A stretch of 64,000 bases of DNA from Aureobasidium sp. EXF-3400. Its lineage: Eukaryota > Ascomycota > Dothideomycetes > Dothideales > Saccotheciaceae. The DNA is taken from positions 1 through 64,000 of the forward strand of contig SWBL01000205.1 in assembly GCA_024195585.1 (NCBI GenBank). The letters are read 5' to 3'. Shown here in pieces: positions 47,291-56,600 of this stretch. The position numbers were made by a program, and so were the translations under genes. The notes beneath the pieces were generated by a model. That model ran no database searches. It was not told the DNA's origin and saw only the letters and a program-made list of their open reading frames with translations. Every line of letters begins with the position of its first letter. Position 1 is the stretch's first letter.

Positions 47291-48208
47291 CCCCGTGGAC
47301 TCGCCGAGTAAGACTAGCTCGGATATTTCTACCGATAATTTGTAGTCCCCAATCTCTGGATACCACCGTTCGATGGGACGTATCAGATCTTCAAGCTGAC
47401 GGGTCAGATCTTCGCGCTTTCCAGGAAAATCGATGCCTGCCCCTAGCGTTGCGTTGCGAAACTCTCGTAGCGCCTCTGCAATACCACAGTCCTCTTCTAC
47501 TAAAGCCACTGATATACCTCCTAAGCTGTAATCAAGGGCCAGGTACATTTTCGGCGGATCATCTGGTTCCCTCTGGTCGGGTATTGTGAAGCCGTCATCA
47601 TGGCATTGACCTTCGAGACCATATATTCCTGTTATGGTAGTCGATGCCCTTCTCGTGCCCAAGTATCTTAGGCCAAGAGATTCGACAGATGTGCTCAATA
47701 TGTTATCGAGCCATCCTTGATAGGGGAAATGGAAAGGACTGCTGATGATTACATCTGCCAAAGGTTCTTCAACATAAGCTTCTGTGGCTCCCTTTAAGCC
47801 TTTGAGCATCCATGTGATAGCTTCGGCGTCATGGTCCACAGATTCAGCAGCAGTCCATGATGGTAGGTAACCTTGGAGAAACATGAAACCCAGCGATCCT
47901 TGGGTCGGCTCAGATGGCGATACTGGCCTGTAAGGTTCGGCACTCGCTGAGCGCATAATCTGCTTGTATGCGAGTCCCCCCTCGAGCTTGACAATATCAG
48001 TCGAACTGCCATTGGCATACCAGATGCTTGCTGTGCTACGAGGCAATAAGTCAGTGATTTGTATAAACAGTATCCAATCCGGCTCTACCCACCCATAGTC
48101 GAGGGCCAGATGGAAGCCCACACCATACTCAGCAGTACCGCTACAAGACACACTTGAACAGAAAAAGAATAGCATGAGAAACATGCTGTACAGCAACAAC
48201 CATTTCAT
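47147..48208 (-). CDS. Hsp70/actin-fold ATPase-like protein with signal peptide, apparently frameshifted near its 3' end
   Basis: ATG 48208 begins a signal peptide (MKWLLLYSMFLMLFFFCSSVSC); ATG 48241 is an alternative. Exon 1 (48208..48093) joins exon 2 (48035..) through a 57-bp intron. The product shows degenerate ATPase loops: ALDYGTASIWYANG (phosphate 1), DVIISSPFHFPYQGWLDNIL, MYLALDYSLGGISVALV (phosphate 2) and ISELVLLGESTG (adenosine). No substrate-binding domain follows. After LLGESTG this frame becomes unlike protein and stops at 47147, while the +1 frame continues with GLHEVLLQVFG..HHPLFAGSRAVAQTC. A one-base loss in the C-run at 47291-47294 would explain it. A secretory location and Hsp70 kinship are inferences. 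Confidence 0.6.
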   Translation of the reverse strand: MKWLLLYSMFLMLFFFCSSVSCSGTAEYGVGFHLALDYGWVEPDWILFIQITDLLPRSTASIWYANGSSTDIVKLEGGLAYKQIMRSASAEPYRPVSPSEPTQGSLGFMFLQGYLPSWTAAESVDHDAEAITWMLKGLKGATEAYVEEPLADVIISSPFHFPYQGWLDNILSTSVESLGLRYLGTRRASTTITGIYGLEGQCHDDGFTIPDQREPDDPPKMYLALDYSLGGISVALVEEDCGIAEALREFRNATLGAGIDFPGKREDLTRQLEDLIRPIERWYPEIGDYKLSVEISELVLLGESTGTQACTRYCCKSSAATMKISRLKATSEQDYTTRYSLAPEPLRRLARGA

Positions 48209-48627
48209 GATGATGCCATGATTTGTGAATTTGGACCACATATTACCACCTCCAAGTGTGCCAACCTTAGCTCCGAAGAAGCGTAATCGTCAAGCAATCT
48301 GGAGTCAAGACTTGTGTGACAAGTTTCTTGGTTTGAATCTCGAACTTCTTGTCTGTATGAACGGATGTAGTTCTTTTGGGATCAGAACCATTTTGTATTA
48401 GAATAAGGCCACCTGTTCCCCGAGTCAGATGTTGCAGCCTTGCCCAACATAAGCGCCAGAGCATTGAGAGTACCAAAATATGAAGGGCTAAACGCTCGAG
48501 CGAGTCATTACAAAGAGGCTGAGCTATACGATTCACACAAACGAAGGAGCATATACTCGCCTGCAAATCTGAATACCTCTATAGAAATAGCGATGTGTCG
48601 CGACGGAGAGAAACCGTAACATAGCCA
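48209..48627. other. intergenic region
   Basis: It should hold the Hsp70-like gene promoter and the 3' end of the next minus-strand gene. I see nothing else. Confidence 0.5.
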
Positions 48628-49399
48628 TCACAAGCCATAGGTTCCGGACAACTTGAAGGTCTTCTCATCTTGGTCCCAGTTGACTTTGACACCGTCGCCT
48701 GTCAGTCTCAAGGAGCCATATCTGATCTGAAACATAATCAGCATGCTTCGCTCTTCAGAGCGGCTGTGTAAAACTTACAGAAGCACTGATGTGGTCGATA
48801 CTGTTTTCGAAGTCGTTCATGTCAATCTTCTCCTGCTCCCATGGCTTCTTCGGCTTCTCAAACCCAAAGAGCTTGTAGAAGACATCCTCGTGTGGCACGA
48901 TACCAGTGTAGCTCCGTTTGGTACTTCCTTTCTTGCAGCTTGGCTGCCACTTCATCTGCTTCTTGATCTCTGCTGCGCACACATCTCTTGTCTTCTTTGC
49001 GCGCTCGGCAATTTTCTCTTCACTCCAAACCTCACCAGGACTGGCGCCGCTGCCGCTCTGTTGAAGCGCTGACAGCTGAACCTGAAGATTGAAAGCATGT
49101 TTGGCGAGGTCTTCATGCGACAGCGCGAGCAGAGACTCTAATGTGTGCGATGCTGCTGTGTGGGCGTTAGATCAAATTGATGTGCTGTAATAGGCATGTA
49201 ATAGGCATGTAATAGGCATGTAATAGGCATGTAATAGTCTCATATTTGTCGCTGACACGGGCGCGCTTCGAGGGCGCTGGGGAGAAGTCGGAGTTGTCTT
49301 CCGACCCAGACGCGTTCTCGTCACGAGTTCGGCCTGTAGTTCTCCATCAGCACAAGCTATGAACGGCAAAAGAGAGATGTTTTTACGCTTTGGGGGCAT
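48628..49399 (-). CDS. conserved fungal protein, probably nuclear, unknown function
   Basis: Four exons (49399..49387, 49333..49259, 49155..48779, 48726..48628) encode 187 residues. The first part, MPPKRRTRDENASGSEDNSD then PSKRA, is basic/acidic and looks like a nuclear localisation signal. A helical region follows (LESLLALSHEDLAKHAFNLQ), then a conserved block: IKKQMKWQPSCKKGSTKRSY, FYKLFGFEKPKKPW, ISASIRYGSLRLTGDGVKVNW and FKLSGTYGL at the very end. I recall unnamed fungal proteins with the W-x-SCK and RYG-x-L..TG pattern. Intron 2 (49258..49156) has a weak GTGTCA donor, a CAGCAG tandem acceptor and a tandem repeat. Exon boundaries are therefore less certain there. Confidence 0.7.
49188..49237. 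repeat. 11-bp tandem repeat, about 4.5 copies
   Basis: The unit TAATAGGCATG starts at 49188, 49199, 49210 and 49221, and a partial copy TAATAG ends at 49237. The copies are identical, implying recent expansion. The array lies in intron 2 of the minus-strand gene. Confidence 0.92.
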
Positions 49400-49542
49400 C
49401 CTGTCATAGATTGTGAAGATTCCGGAGGAAGAAATTGCTCGGAAGAAGACAAGGTGCGATGCCATGCTCTAGGTAGCAACCACGAACATTGCGCCTCCAC
49501 GTGTAGCACTTTAGCAAAGCTTTGACCCGTGGTACACCAGGT

Positions 49543-49564
49543 GGTATACCATTGGTATACCATT
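49543..49564. repeat. 11-bp tandem duplication
   Basis: GGTATACCATT occurs twice head to tail (49543-49553, 49554-49564); each copy contains the palindrome GGTATACC. Confidence 0.85.
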
Positions 49565-49679
49565 CCTCTCAACCACCTCGCGAAACACGTCTTCATACTG
49601 TCTCAGAAGGTAAGCAGACCTATTCTCAGTAGGTTGAGAACTTTGTAGAGCCATCCACCGTCTACTTCAAGATCTGGTT

Positions 49680-49701
49680 GAACACTGTTTGAACACTGTT
49701 C
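49680..49701. repeat. 11-bp tandem duplication
   Basis: GAACACTGTTY is repeated directly (49680-49690 and 49691-49701), differing only at the last base. Confidence 0.85.
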
Positions 49702-49891
49702 AGACCATGTTTAGACCTTGATACTAGGGTGATAGAACCATGCTTGAGCCCTGTTTATCGCTTGCTCGAATACCGTAAAACTTCGCTTGGCCTGACTTTC
49801 CATCCAGCAACCCTCATTCCCTGATAGAGACTGATTGCCATTGCCCCAAGTTCTCGAGTCTCGAGTCCCAAGCACTACTCCATCTTTTTCT

Positions 49892-49948
49892 GCTCAAGCA
49901 CGCGCTCGATCACTGCTCAAGCACACGCTCAAGCACCTGCTCAAGCAG
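49892..49948. repeat. 10-12-bp direct repeats GCTCAAGCAC
   Basis: Four copies start at 49892, 49915, 49927 and 49939 (the last ends in G); the last three have an exact 12-bp period. They lie just upstream of the MYND-domain gene, probably in its 5' leader. Confidence 0.8.
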
Positions 49949-50017
49949 CAGCGTCCGACTGACCCCGCTTTTCCTAATCTCAACTCACGAAGAAAAATTT
50001 TCATCCTCATCTTCCTG

Positions 50018-50974
50018 ATGACTGATTCCTCAACCACAATCATGAGTGCCGGAAAGTGTGAAGTTTGCCTCGAGGAGAAGCCCAAGCTCGTCACCTGTGG
50101 TCGCTGCGGCAATCGCAAGTACTGCGGTAGGCATCCTTGAACGACCACGTCGCCAGATGGCCAAGCTGACCCTACTCCAGGTGTTGCTTGTCAAAGAAAG
50201 GACTGGCCCACCCACAAGCACTCATGCCAGCCCAAGAAACAACCCTCTTGGATCCTCAAGATCACTATTCCTGATTCCAGGGACCCTCAGATCTGGCGCA
50301 CCCTGGTCTGCCCTGACGGCGCAACCTTCCAGGAGTTGCATTACGCCATCCAGATCGCTTTCGGCTGGGCAGCGGCACACAGCTATGACTTTGTTGCCCG
50401 CGATCCTACCGCCGACGAGCGTCCTGTCGAGGACATCATGGCTCTGATGCAGCGTCGCATGGCTCAAGACAAGGGTGAGCAGAGGGATTTCGGACCTCGC
50501 CAGAACTTCATTCGCATCGTCAATCCAAACGACAATAGAATGATTGACTCATTGCACTCTTACGACCGCAAGCATTCTCAAACTCCAGAGAAGAAGGCGG
50601 ACAAAGTCTACGTCGGCGAGCAATTAAGCAAGAAGGAGTGGAAGAATGCAGAGTGGGAATACATGTATGATTTCGGCGATAACTGGGGTCACGAGATCGA
50701 AATCATTGGACGTGGTAACGTTGATGACACTTTCAAGTGCACTGATGGTAATGGTCATGGTATTGCTGAGGATGCTGGAAGCATGCCTGGCTGGGAAGAG
50801 CTGAAGAATGCTTATAGAGCTACAAACCCAACCGATGAACAGAAGGAGCGCATGCGCTGGTTCCAGAGCAGTGCGTCCAACTTTGATCCCGAGGGTTTGA
50901 AAGGAAGAGAAAGCTATGTCGATCTGAGCGTCATCAATGCTCTGCTCCGCAGCAGTATGGACTGCATGGACTAG
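50018..50974 (+). CDS. MYND zinc-finger protein fused to a plasmid pRiA4b ORF-3-like domain
   Basis: Exons 50018..50126 and 50181..50974 encode 300 residues (ATG 50042 would give 292). The MYND finger spans about residues 14-51 (CEVCLEEKPKLVTCGRCGNRKYCG then ACQRKDWPTHKHSC), with its Cys/His ligands intact and split by the 54-bp intron. The rest matches the pRiA4b ORF-3-like fold: WILKITIPDSRDPQIWRTLVCP, TFQELHYAIQIAFGW, WEYMYDFGDNWGHEIEIIG and the acidic AEDAGSMPGWEELKNAY. MYND fingers bind Pro-rich peptides; the second domain is common in bacteria and its fungal role is unknown. Confidence 0.87.
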
Positions 50975-51731
50975 TCCCTGTGACCGAGTCTCTCTCTTTG
51001 GCCTAGTTGGATTTAGTAGAATGCTCTTTGCATTTCTATGGGTGTGTACCGACCTTCTTTGGAATCTGGGATATGATGAGTTTGGTTCATCTCGTTTCTC
51101 GTGCTGTATGCAAGTGCTTCTGTGAAACCACACAATATCAGATCGTACCATTGAGGTCTACTGTGAGAGCCTTTGCCGCACCTCTTGCGCAACGCTCTCC
51201 TTGCAAGATGACAGAATAAGTGCTACTTACTGGCTTACTACAGTTACTTATCTCTATGCCACGGTATGGTGGAGGAGCGGCATCAGGAGAACGAGGAGCG
51301 ACGAAGAGCGGGTCTGGTGGGGTTGCGAGGGCGAGCAGGTTGCTCGATGGTCTCGCGCCCGCCGAAGCAAGAGCAGAACAGCACCTTGATTTGATGCCAC
51401 GTCTTGTTGTTGTGGTGGTCGTGCAAGGCGGTGATGTGGGAACAAGGAGAGAACGACAAGGAGCCAGTGTTATGCTGTCTCTCATGTACGATGAACGAAC
51501 CTGAGTGACGGTCGACGAAGTAGCCCCTGTTTGATAGTGTGTCGGCGGTCATCATCATCATCAATGACCATCTCACGTGCTATAGCGAGGTGAAAGTGTT
51601 GTCGGACAGTACGATCGATTACTCGACAATTTTGGTGTGTGAGATGCCCTTTGACGACCTCAACTCCAGATCCTAGATGAGAGTGAAAGCAGGCACAGCC
51701 GACCTCGACGTCGACGATCCGTACTCCTGGG

Positions 51732-51737
51732 TATAAA
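51732..51737 (+). promoter_or_regulatory. possible TATA box
   Basis: TATAAA stands 194 bp before the start of the 104-residue protein gene, followed by a CA/CT-rich leader typical of highly expressed fungal genes. Confidence 0.45.
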
Positions 51738-51863
51738 GGGGCTGCAGACTCATTCAGAAGGACTGCTTCCCTCTCTTCTCCTAAACAACAAACCAACTAC
51801 CTCATCCCCTATCCGCATCCACATCAACAAGAACACTGACTACCACCACCATCAAGCACCAAT

Positions 51864-51911
51864 GTATGTCTGCTGTCTACCAAGTATCCTCCCATGTCTC
51901 CTTACTCACAG
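51864..51911 (+). other. probable 5' leader intron of the 104-residue protein gene
   Basis: A consensus GTATGT donor and a TTACTCACAG 3' end bound 48 bp directly upstream of the start codon. If unspliced, ATG 51866 would add 20 residues in frame; splicing removes that ATG and leaves ATG 51926 as the start. Confidence 0.55.
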
Positions 51912-51925
51912 ACCTGCACAGCACA

Positions 51926-52240
51926 ATGATCTCCTCTCTCGCCAAGACTCGCATCGACAACCTCATCGATGAGGTCTTCAACGCCGCCCACGAGCGCGCT
52001 CACGGCGTCGCAGCCACGATCTGGCAGAGCCTTGTCGAGGATGATTTCGGTGCCGGCGGTCAGGCCATTCGTGCTGAGATCGCCTCCGAGGTCAGTGACA
52101 GAGTCGCTGCTCAGGGCGAGGGCATGCTCAACAACAACCGTGAAATCAAGAGCCGCATCACCGAGGTTCTCATGACCAAGATCAACGACAAGGTGGAGGA
52201 AGGTCTCGGCATGCCTCTTCGCGCCTGGGCCTCTCGCTGA
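51926..52240 (+). CDS. small helical protein of unknown function
   Basis: ATG 51926 opens a 104-residue frame: MISSLAKTRIDNLIDEVFNA, then a predominantly helical region rich in Ala, Glu and Arg (HERAHGVAATIWQSLVEDDF, IRAEIASEVSDRVAAQGEGM, IKSRITEVLMTKINDKVEEG), ending MPLRAWASR. It lacks cysteines, a signal peptide and membrane segments. The wobble positions favour C and G as in nearby housekeeping genes, and TATA box, leader intron and CA-rich leader all fit expression. I do not recognise the family. Confidence 0.65.
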   Translation: MISSLAKTRIDNLIDEVFNAAHERAHGVAATIWQSLVEDDFGAGGQAIRAEIASEVSDRVAAQGEGMLNNNREIKSRITEVLMTKINDKVEEGLGMPLRAWASR

Positions 52241-53631
52241 GGGTAGGATGGAAATTACGAATTGTTTTCAACACGAACAGGACCTGAGAGACATGGACAG
52301 AACCCTCTCCTCGACGGCCACTTGACCCCTCCAGCGACTGATCAACCGCCTGTCTCCTACTTAATTGGGCACCTAGCTTTACCTCAGTCATAGTCTATCA
52401 TCAAACACAATGACAAAGCTTCCTGCCCAACCTTGAATCAACTCAAAATACTTTTATTGCTGAAGTGCCCGGTCTTCGTATGTGATTAGACCAGAGCTGT
52501 AGATCGTTTCGTCGCTCGATGTATCCTAGAATGTAAAGCCATCAAAAGGCACAATTTGTTCGTCAATCAGGCTCCACACGCAGGGAGAGCATGTTCAACG
52601 AGATGGCCTTTTCATGGGAAGTCATGTCAAGCAAGAAATCGAGCAGAGGATAGGTCTTCTGGTCAGTGCAGTCTCCAACAGGTTTGTCAACCGGTTTTAA
52701 CGATCAGATATACGATAGGGCTGTTAAACGGCTACGAAGTCAAGTTTCGAAGCCAGTAGATGTTGTTGAATGCGATCCGGTCGTCTCCGCCTCCATTTTC
52801 TCGATCTCCTCGCTCTCCACAGCAAATGACTGGCGTTTCTTCGGCCCTCCATGTGTTCGGAAAGCGACAGCGCGCAGTGTCGGCAACTAGCCGCTCGGCT
52901 CGATATGAAGTCCCCCGGTGTTGAGGGTGTTGGCCGCGGAGAGCGTGGAGAGAGGCTGTCAACCGAAAGCCTTGTCTCTCGGTCATTCTGCGAAGCTCGT
53001 TGCAGCACGTCTTCTGCAGGAATATTCTACAAGGGCAGCGAGCAATATAAACGCATTAGCTAATCAGAGAGCGGACGGGCAAGCGAAATATCTTGATATT
53101 TTGGTGAGCCGCTGGAAAGCACAGGTGTTGGTTGAGAAATGCAAGTGTCAAAACAGCGTTAGCTTCGGTGCGGGATAGGACAATGACGTTGGCGGCTTTT
53201 TGTGGACAGTAGGAGCTATCGAGTCCCGCATGCAAAAGTAGGCAAGAGTAAGAGGTCGATGGTCGATCGCCGAGATCATCAGGTACGAGTACCGAGTAGC
53301 ACCTACAGCAAACTTCTGCCACGCGCCTGCACTTTCTTCCTTTGCATCCATACCGGCCCCTCGTTGCTCCTGCCTCTTCATTGCTAGACTCGACACAGTC
53401 AACAATCGGCTTGCTTGCTGTCACTTAGCCTTAATTCATCCCTTCCTATCACCACTTTCGCTGCTTGCTCGAGTCTCGACACTCACCAGCTCACATCCAT
53501 CATCTTGCATTCATCCCCTTAGCTGTTCACTAGCATCATCTATCGCCCGCCTCCCATCATCCAACATTCAGTCGAAGACTGCCTGCGCAGCCACTATCGC
53601 TTTGCTCATCACCTCCTAATTAGCCGCATCA
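52241..53631. other. intergenic region upstream of GDB1
   Basis: The last 250 bp are strongly CT-rich, consistent with a long GDB1 leader. Overlapping short frames on both strands between 52.5 and 53.4 kb have no recognised homology. Confidence 0.5.
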
Positions 53632-56600
53632 ATGGCTCCAACTCTACAACAGACGCAGGCCATCTACCTTCTACCTCTCAGAGATGACGGCTCGCCCGAC
53701 GTAGCTGGCGAGTACATCTACCTGCCACCGCCCAGCGATCCTGCCTACAAGATCCGCTTTGTCATCGAGGGCACCAGCTCCATTTGCCGAGAAGGCAGCC
53801 TCTGGGTGAACATCCCGCCCAAGGGCCAGAAGTTTGTGCGCAAGAACTACACCGAGTACAAGTAAGCGTGCCTTTACACTCTTGATGATGACTATCACTA
53901 ACCTCCCACTCCTACAGGTTGACTCCAGACTTCAACCGCAACATTGAGATTGATATCGAGATCCCCCACGCCGGTCCTTTCTCCTACTACATCACCTACA
54001 CTCCTCTGCCCAAGCTCACAATTGGCAAGAGCGATGTCCCTGAGGCTACACAGACAAAGGTCTGGTACCTTGATGTTAGCCCACGCTTGTCTGTGCAGGA
54101 GTCGACTTTGCCGCTCAAGAGTCTGTCTATCATCTCATGTCTGTCCAAGTTCATGGGCGACTTCTCCAGCGATTGGGACAAGCACTTGCACGGCATGAGC
54201 GAGAGAGGTTACAACATGGTCCACTTTACTCCGCTTATGATGCGTGGTGATTCAAACTCTCCTTACAGTCTCTACGATCAGCTCACCTTCGACAAGCAGA
54301 TCTTTGCTAATGGAGAGAAGGACATCGAGGCGTTGACCGCCAAGATGGAGAAGAACTACGGTCTTCTGTCCCTGACTGATGTCGTCTGGAACCACACGGC
54401 CAACAACAGCAAGTGGTTGGAAGAGCATCCCGAAGCTGGTTACAACATGAAGACTGCTCCTTGGTTACAAGCCGCTTACGAACTGGATACCCAGCTTCTC
54501 AAGTATAGCTCCGAGCTCGAGAAGCGTGGCCTTCCTACTCAGATCAACAACGAACAAGACCTCGTTCGTATCATGGAACCCCTCAAAGTTGAAGTCATCA
54601 ACGCCATCAAGCTTTGGGAGTTCTACATTATCGATGTCAAGCGCGATGCACAGGCTGCTGTTTCAGCATGGATGGAGAGCCAGGTCGAGTTCCCTGAAAA
54701 GACTCCCGACCTCGTTGGCGTTGATAGCTGGTCTTCAAAGCAAAAGACCGAGTGGCTCCAGCAGTATGCTCTGTCCGGCACTGACCACCTTGGTGAGAGA
54801 TTCCGTCGCAAGATCAACCCTCAACATGCTGCCGCGTTCCTCCAATCACTGTTCGGCAAGTACGACACCAAGACCGGCAGTACCAGAGACGAGCGCAGCG
54901 CCATGGGTGCCATGACCCACTTCCTAGAGGAGATCAACGCAATCTTCTACGAAGAATTCAACAAAGACAGCACTGCCATCTTGGAGCAGGTTCATGGCCG
55001 CACAAAGTACATGCGCATCGAGGGCGGTCCCATGGTGGGCAAGCCGATCAACAAGGACTACCCATTGGTTGAGTCATACTTCACTAGACTTCCTGCCAAC
55101 GAGACGACAAAGAAGCACGAGGCTGGCGAGTTGGCCTTGGCCAACAACGGATGGGTTTGGGCTGCCAACGTGCTCATCGACAATGCTGGTCCCAATTCGA
55201 AGGCTTACCTCCGCAGAGAGCTCATTCCCTGGGGCGATTGCGTGAAGCTGCGCTACGGTGCTAGTCCCGAGGACAGTCCTTTCCTGTGGGAATTCATGGC
55301 CGAGTACACTCGTCTCATGGCCAAGCACTTCCACGGTTTCCGCATTGACAACTGCCACTCCACTCCCCTTCACCTTGCCGAGTACATGCTTGACGCTGCA
55401 AGAAGTGTTCGACCCAACCTTGTGGTTATGGCTGAGCTTTTCTCCGGCGATGAGAAGATGGACTACGTTTACGTTGAACGTCTTGGATTGTCTTGCTTGA
55501 TTCGTGAGGCCATGCAATGCTGGAGCACTGCAGAGGTCAGCAAACTTGTTCACGAGAATTGCGGTCGTCCAATTGGCAGCTTCGAACTCGATGAGATCTC
55601 AGATGCCCAGAAGCGCAACTCTGGCACCGAGCCGGCTCCTTCTGTCAAGGAGGTTGTTCACAAGATTCGCCCTGCTACCGTTCACGCCCTGCTTATGGAC
55701 TGCACTCACGACAACGAATTGCCTGCTCAGCGTAGAGACGCCAGAGACACTCTTTCCAACTCTGCGTTGGTTGCCATGTGCGCCGCCTCCATCGGCAGTG
55801 TCTTCGGCTACGATGAGGTCTACCCCCAACTTATTGAGCTTGTGCACGAGACGCGTCCATACAACTCACCTTACTCTACCATGTCGAACCTCAAGGTTGG
55901 AGAGGGTCCTGGAATTGGACACGTCAAGCGCCTGTTGAACCAGCTTCACACCATTATGGGCAAGGATCACTACGATGAAACTCACATTCATCACGAGGGC
56001 GAGTACATCACTGTCCACCGTATGCACCCCAAGTCGCGTAAGGGATACTACTTGATCGCCCACACTGCTTTCCCTGGTTACGGCAATGGCAACGCTGGCT
56101 TCCAGCCTGTACACCTTACCGGATCCAAGGCCTCTCTGCTAGGCGCCTGGAACCTCGAAGTCGACCAAAGCCAAGAGGCCAAACATGCCGCCATCAACGA
56201 CAAGGTGTTGAGAGGCCTCAAAGCAAGTACAAAGGACATCCGAGGTGTGAAGGTCGACAACCACGGCGACACTGCCGTCATTACCATCCCATCGAAGTTC
56301 CCTCCTGGCAGTATCGCGGTTTTCGAGACCTGGATTCCCAGCGCAGAGCACTCCGAAGGTCTCGACAAGTACGTCACTTCCGGCGCCAGAGATGCATTCA
56401 GAGAATGTGACCTCAACGATTTGAACGCTGTCCTCTACCGTGCCGACGCTGAGGAAAAGGCCACTTCAAACGGCTCTGATGGCGTCTACAACATCCCTGG
56501 CCTGAGCCCGCTGGTCTACTGCGGTCTCCAAGGTTGGTGGAGTATTTTGAGAGATGTCATCAAGGACAACAACCTTGGCCACCCCATCTGTGACCACCTG

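Larger units (their letters stand above)
49400..50017. other. divergent intergenic region with short tandem duplications
   Basis: It separates two divergent genes and is unusual for its direct repeats: an 11-bp duplication at 49543-49564, another at 49680-49701, and a four-copy 10-bp motif at 49892-49948. An in-frame extension of the MYND protein to 49835 is possible, but its sequence is repeat-derived. Confidence 0.6.
50975..51925. other. intergenic region upstream of the 104-residue protein gene
   Basis: It contains a TATA box at 51732 and a probable 5' leader intron (both listed). ORFs on both strands at 51.1-51.8 kb have no features of real genes. Confidence 0.5.
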
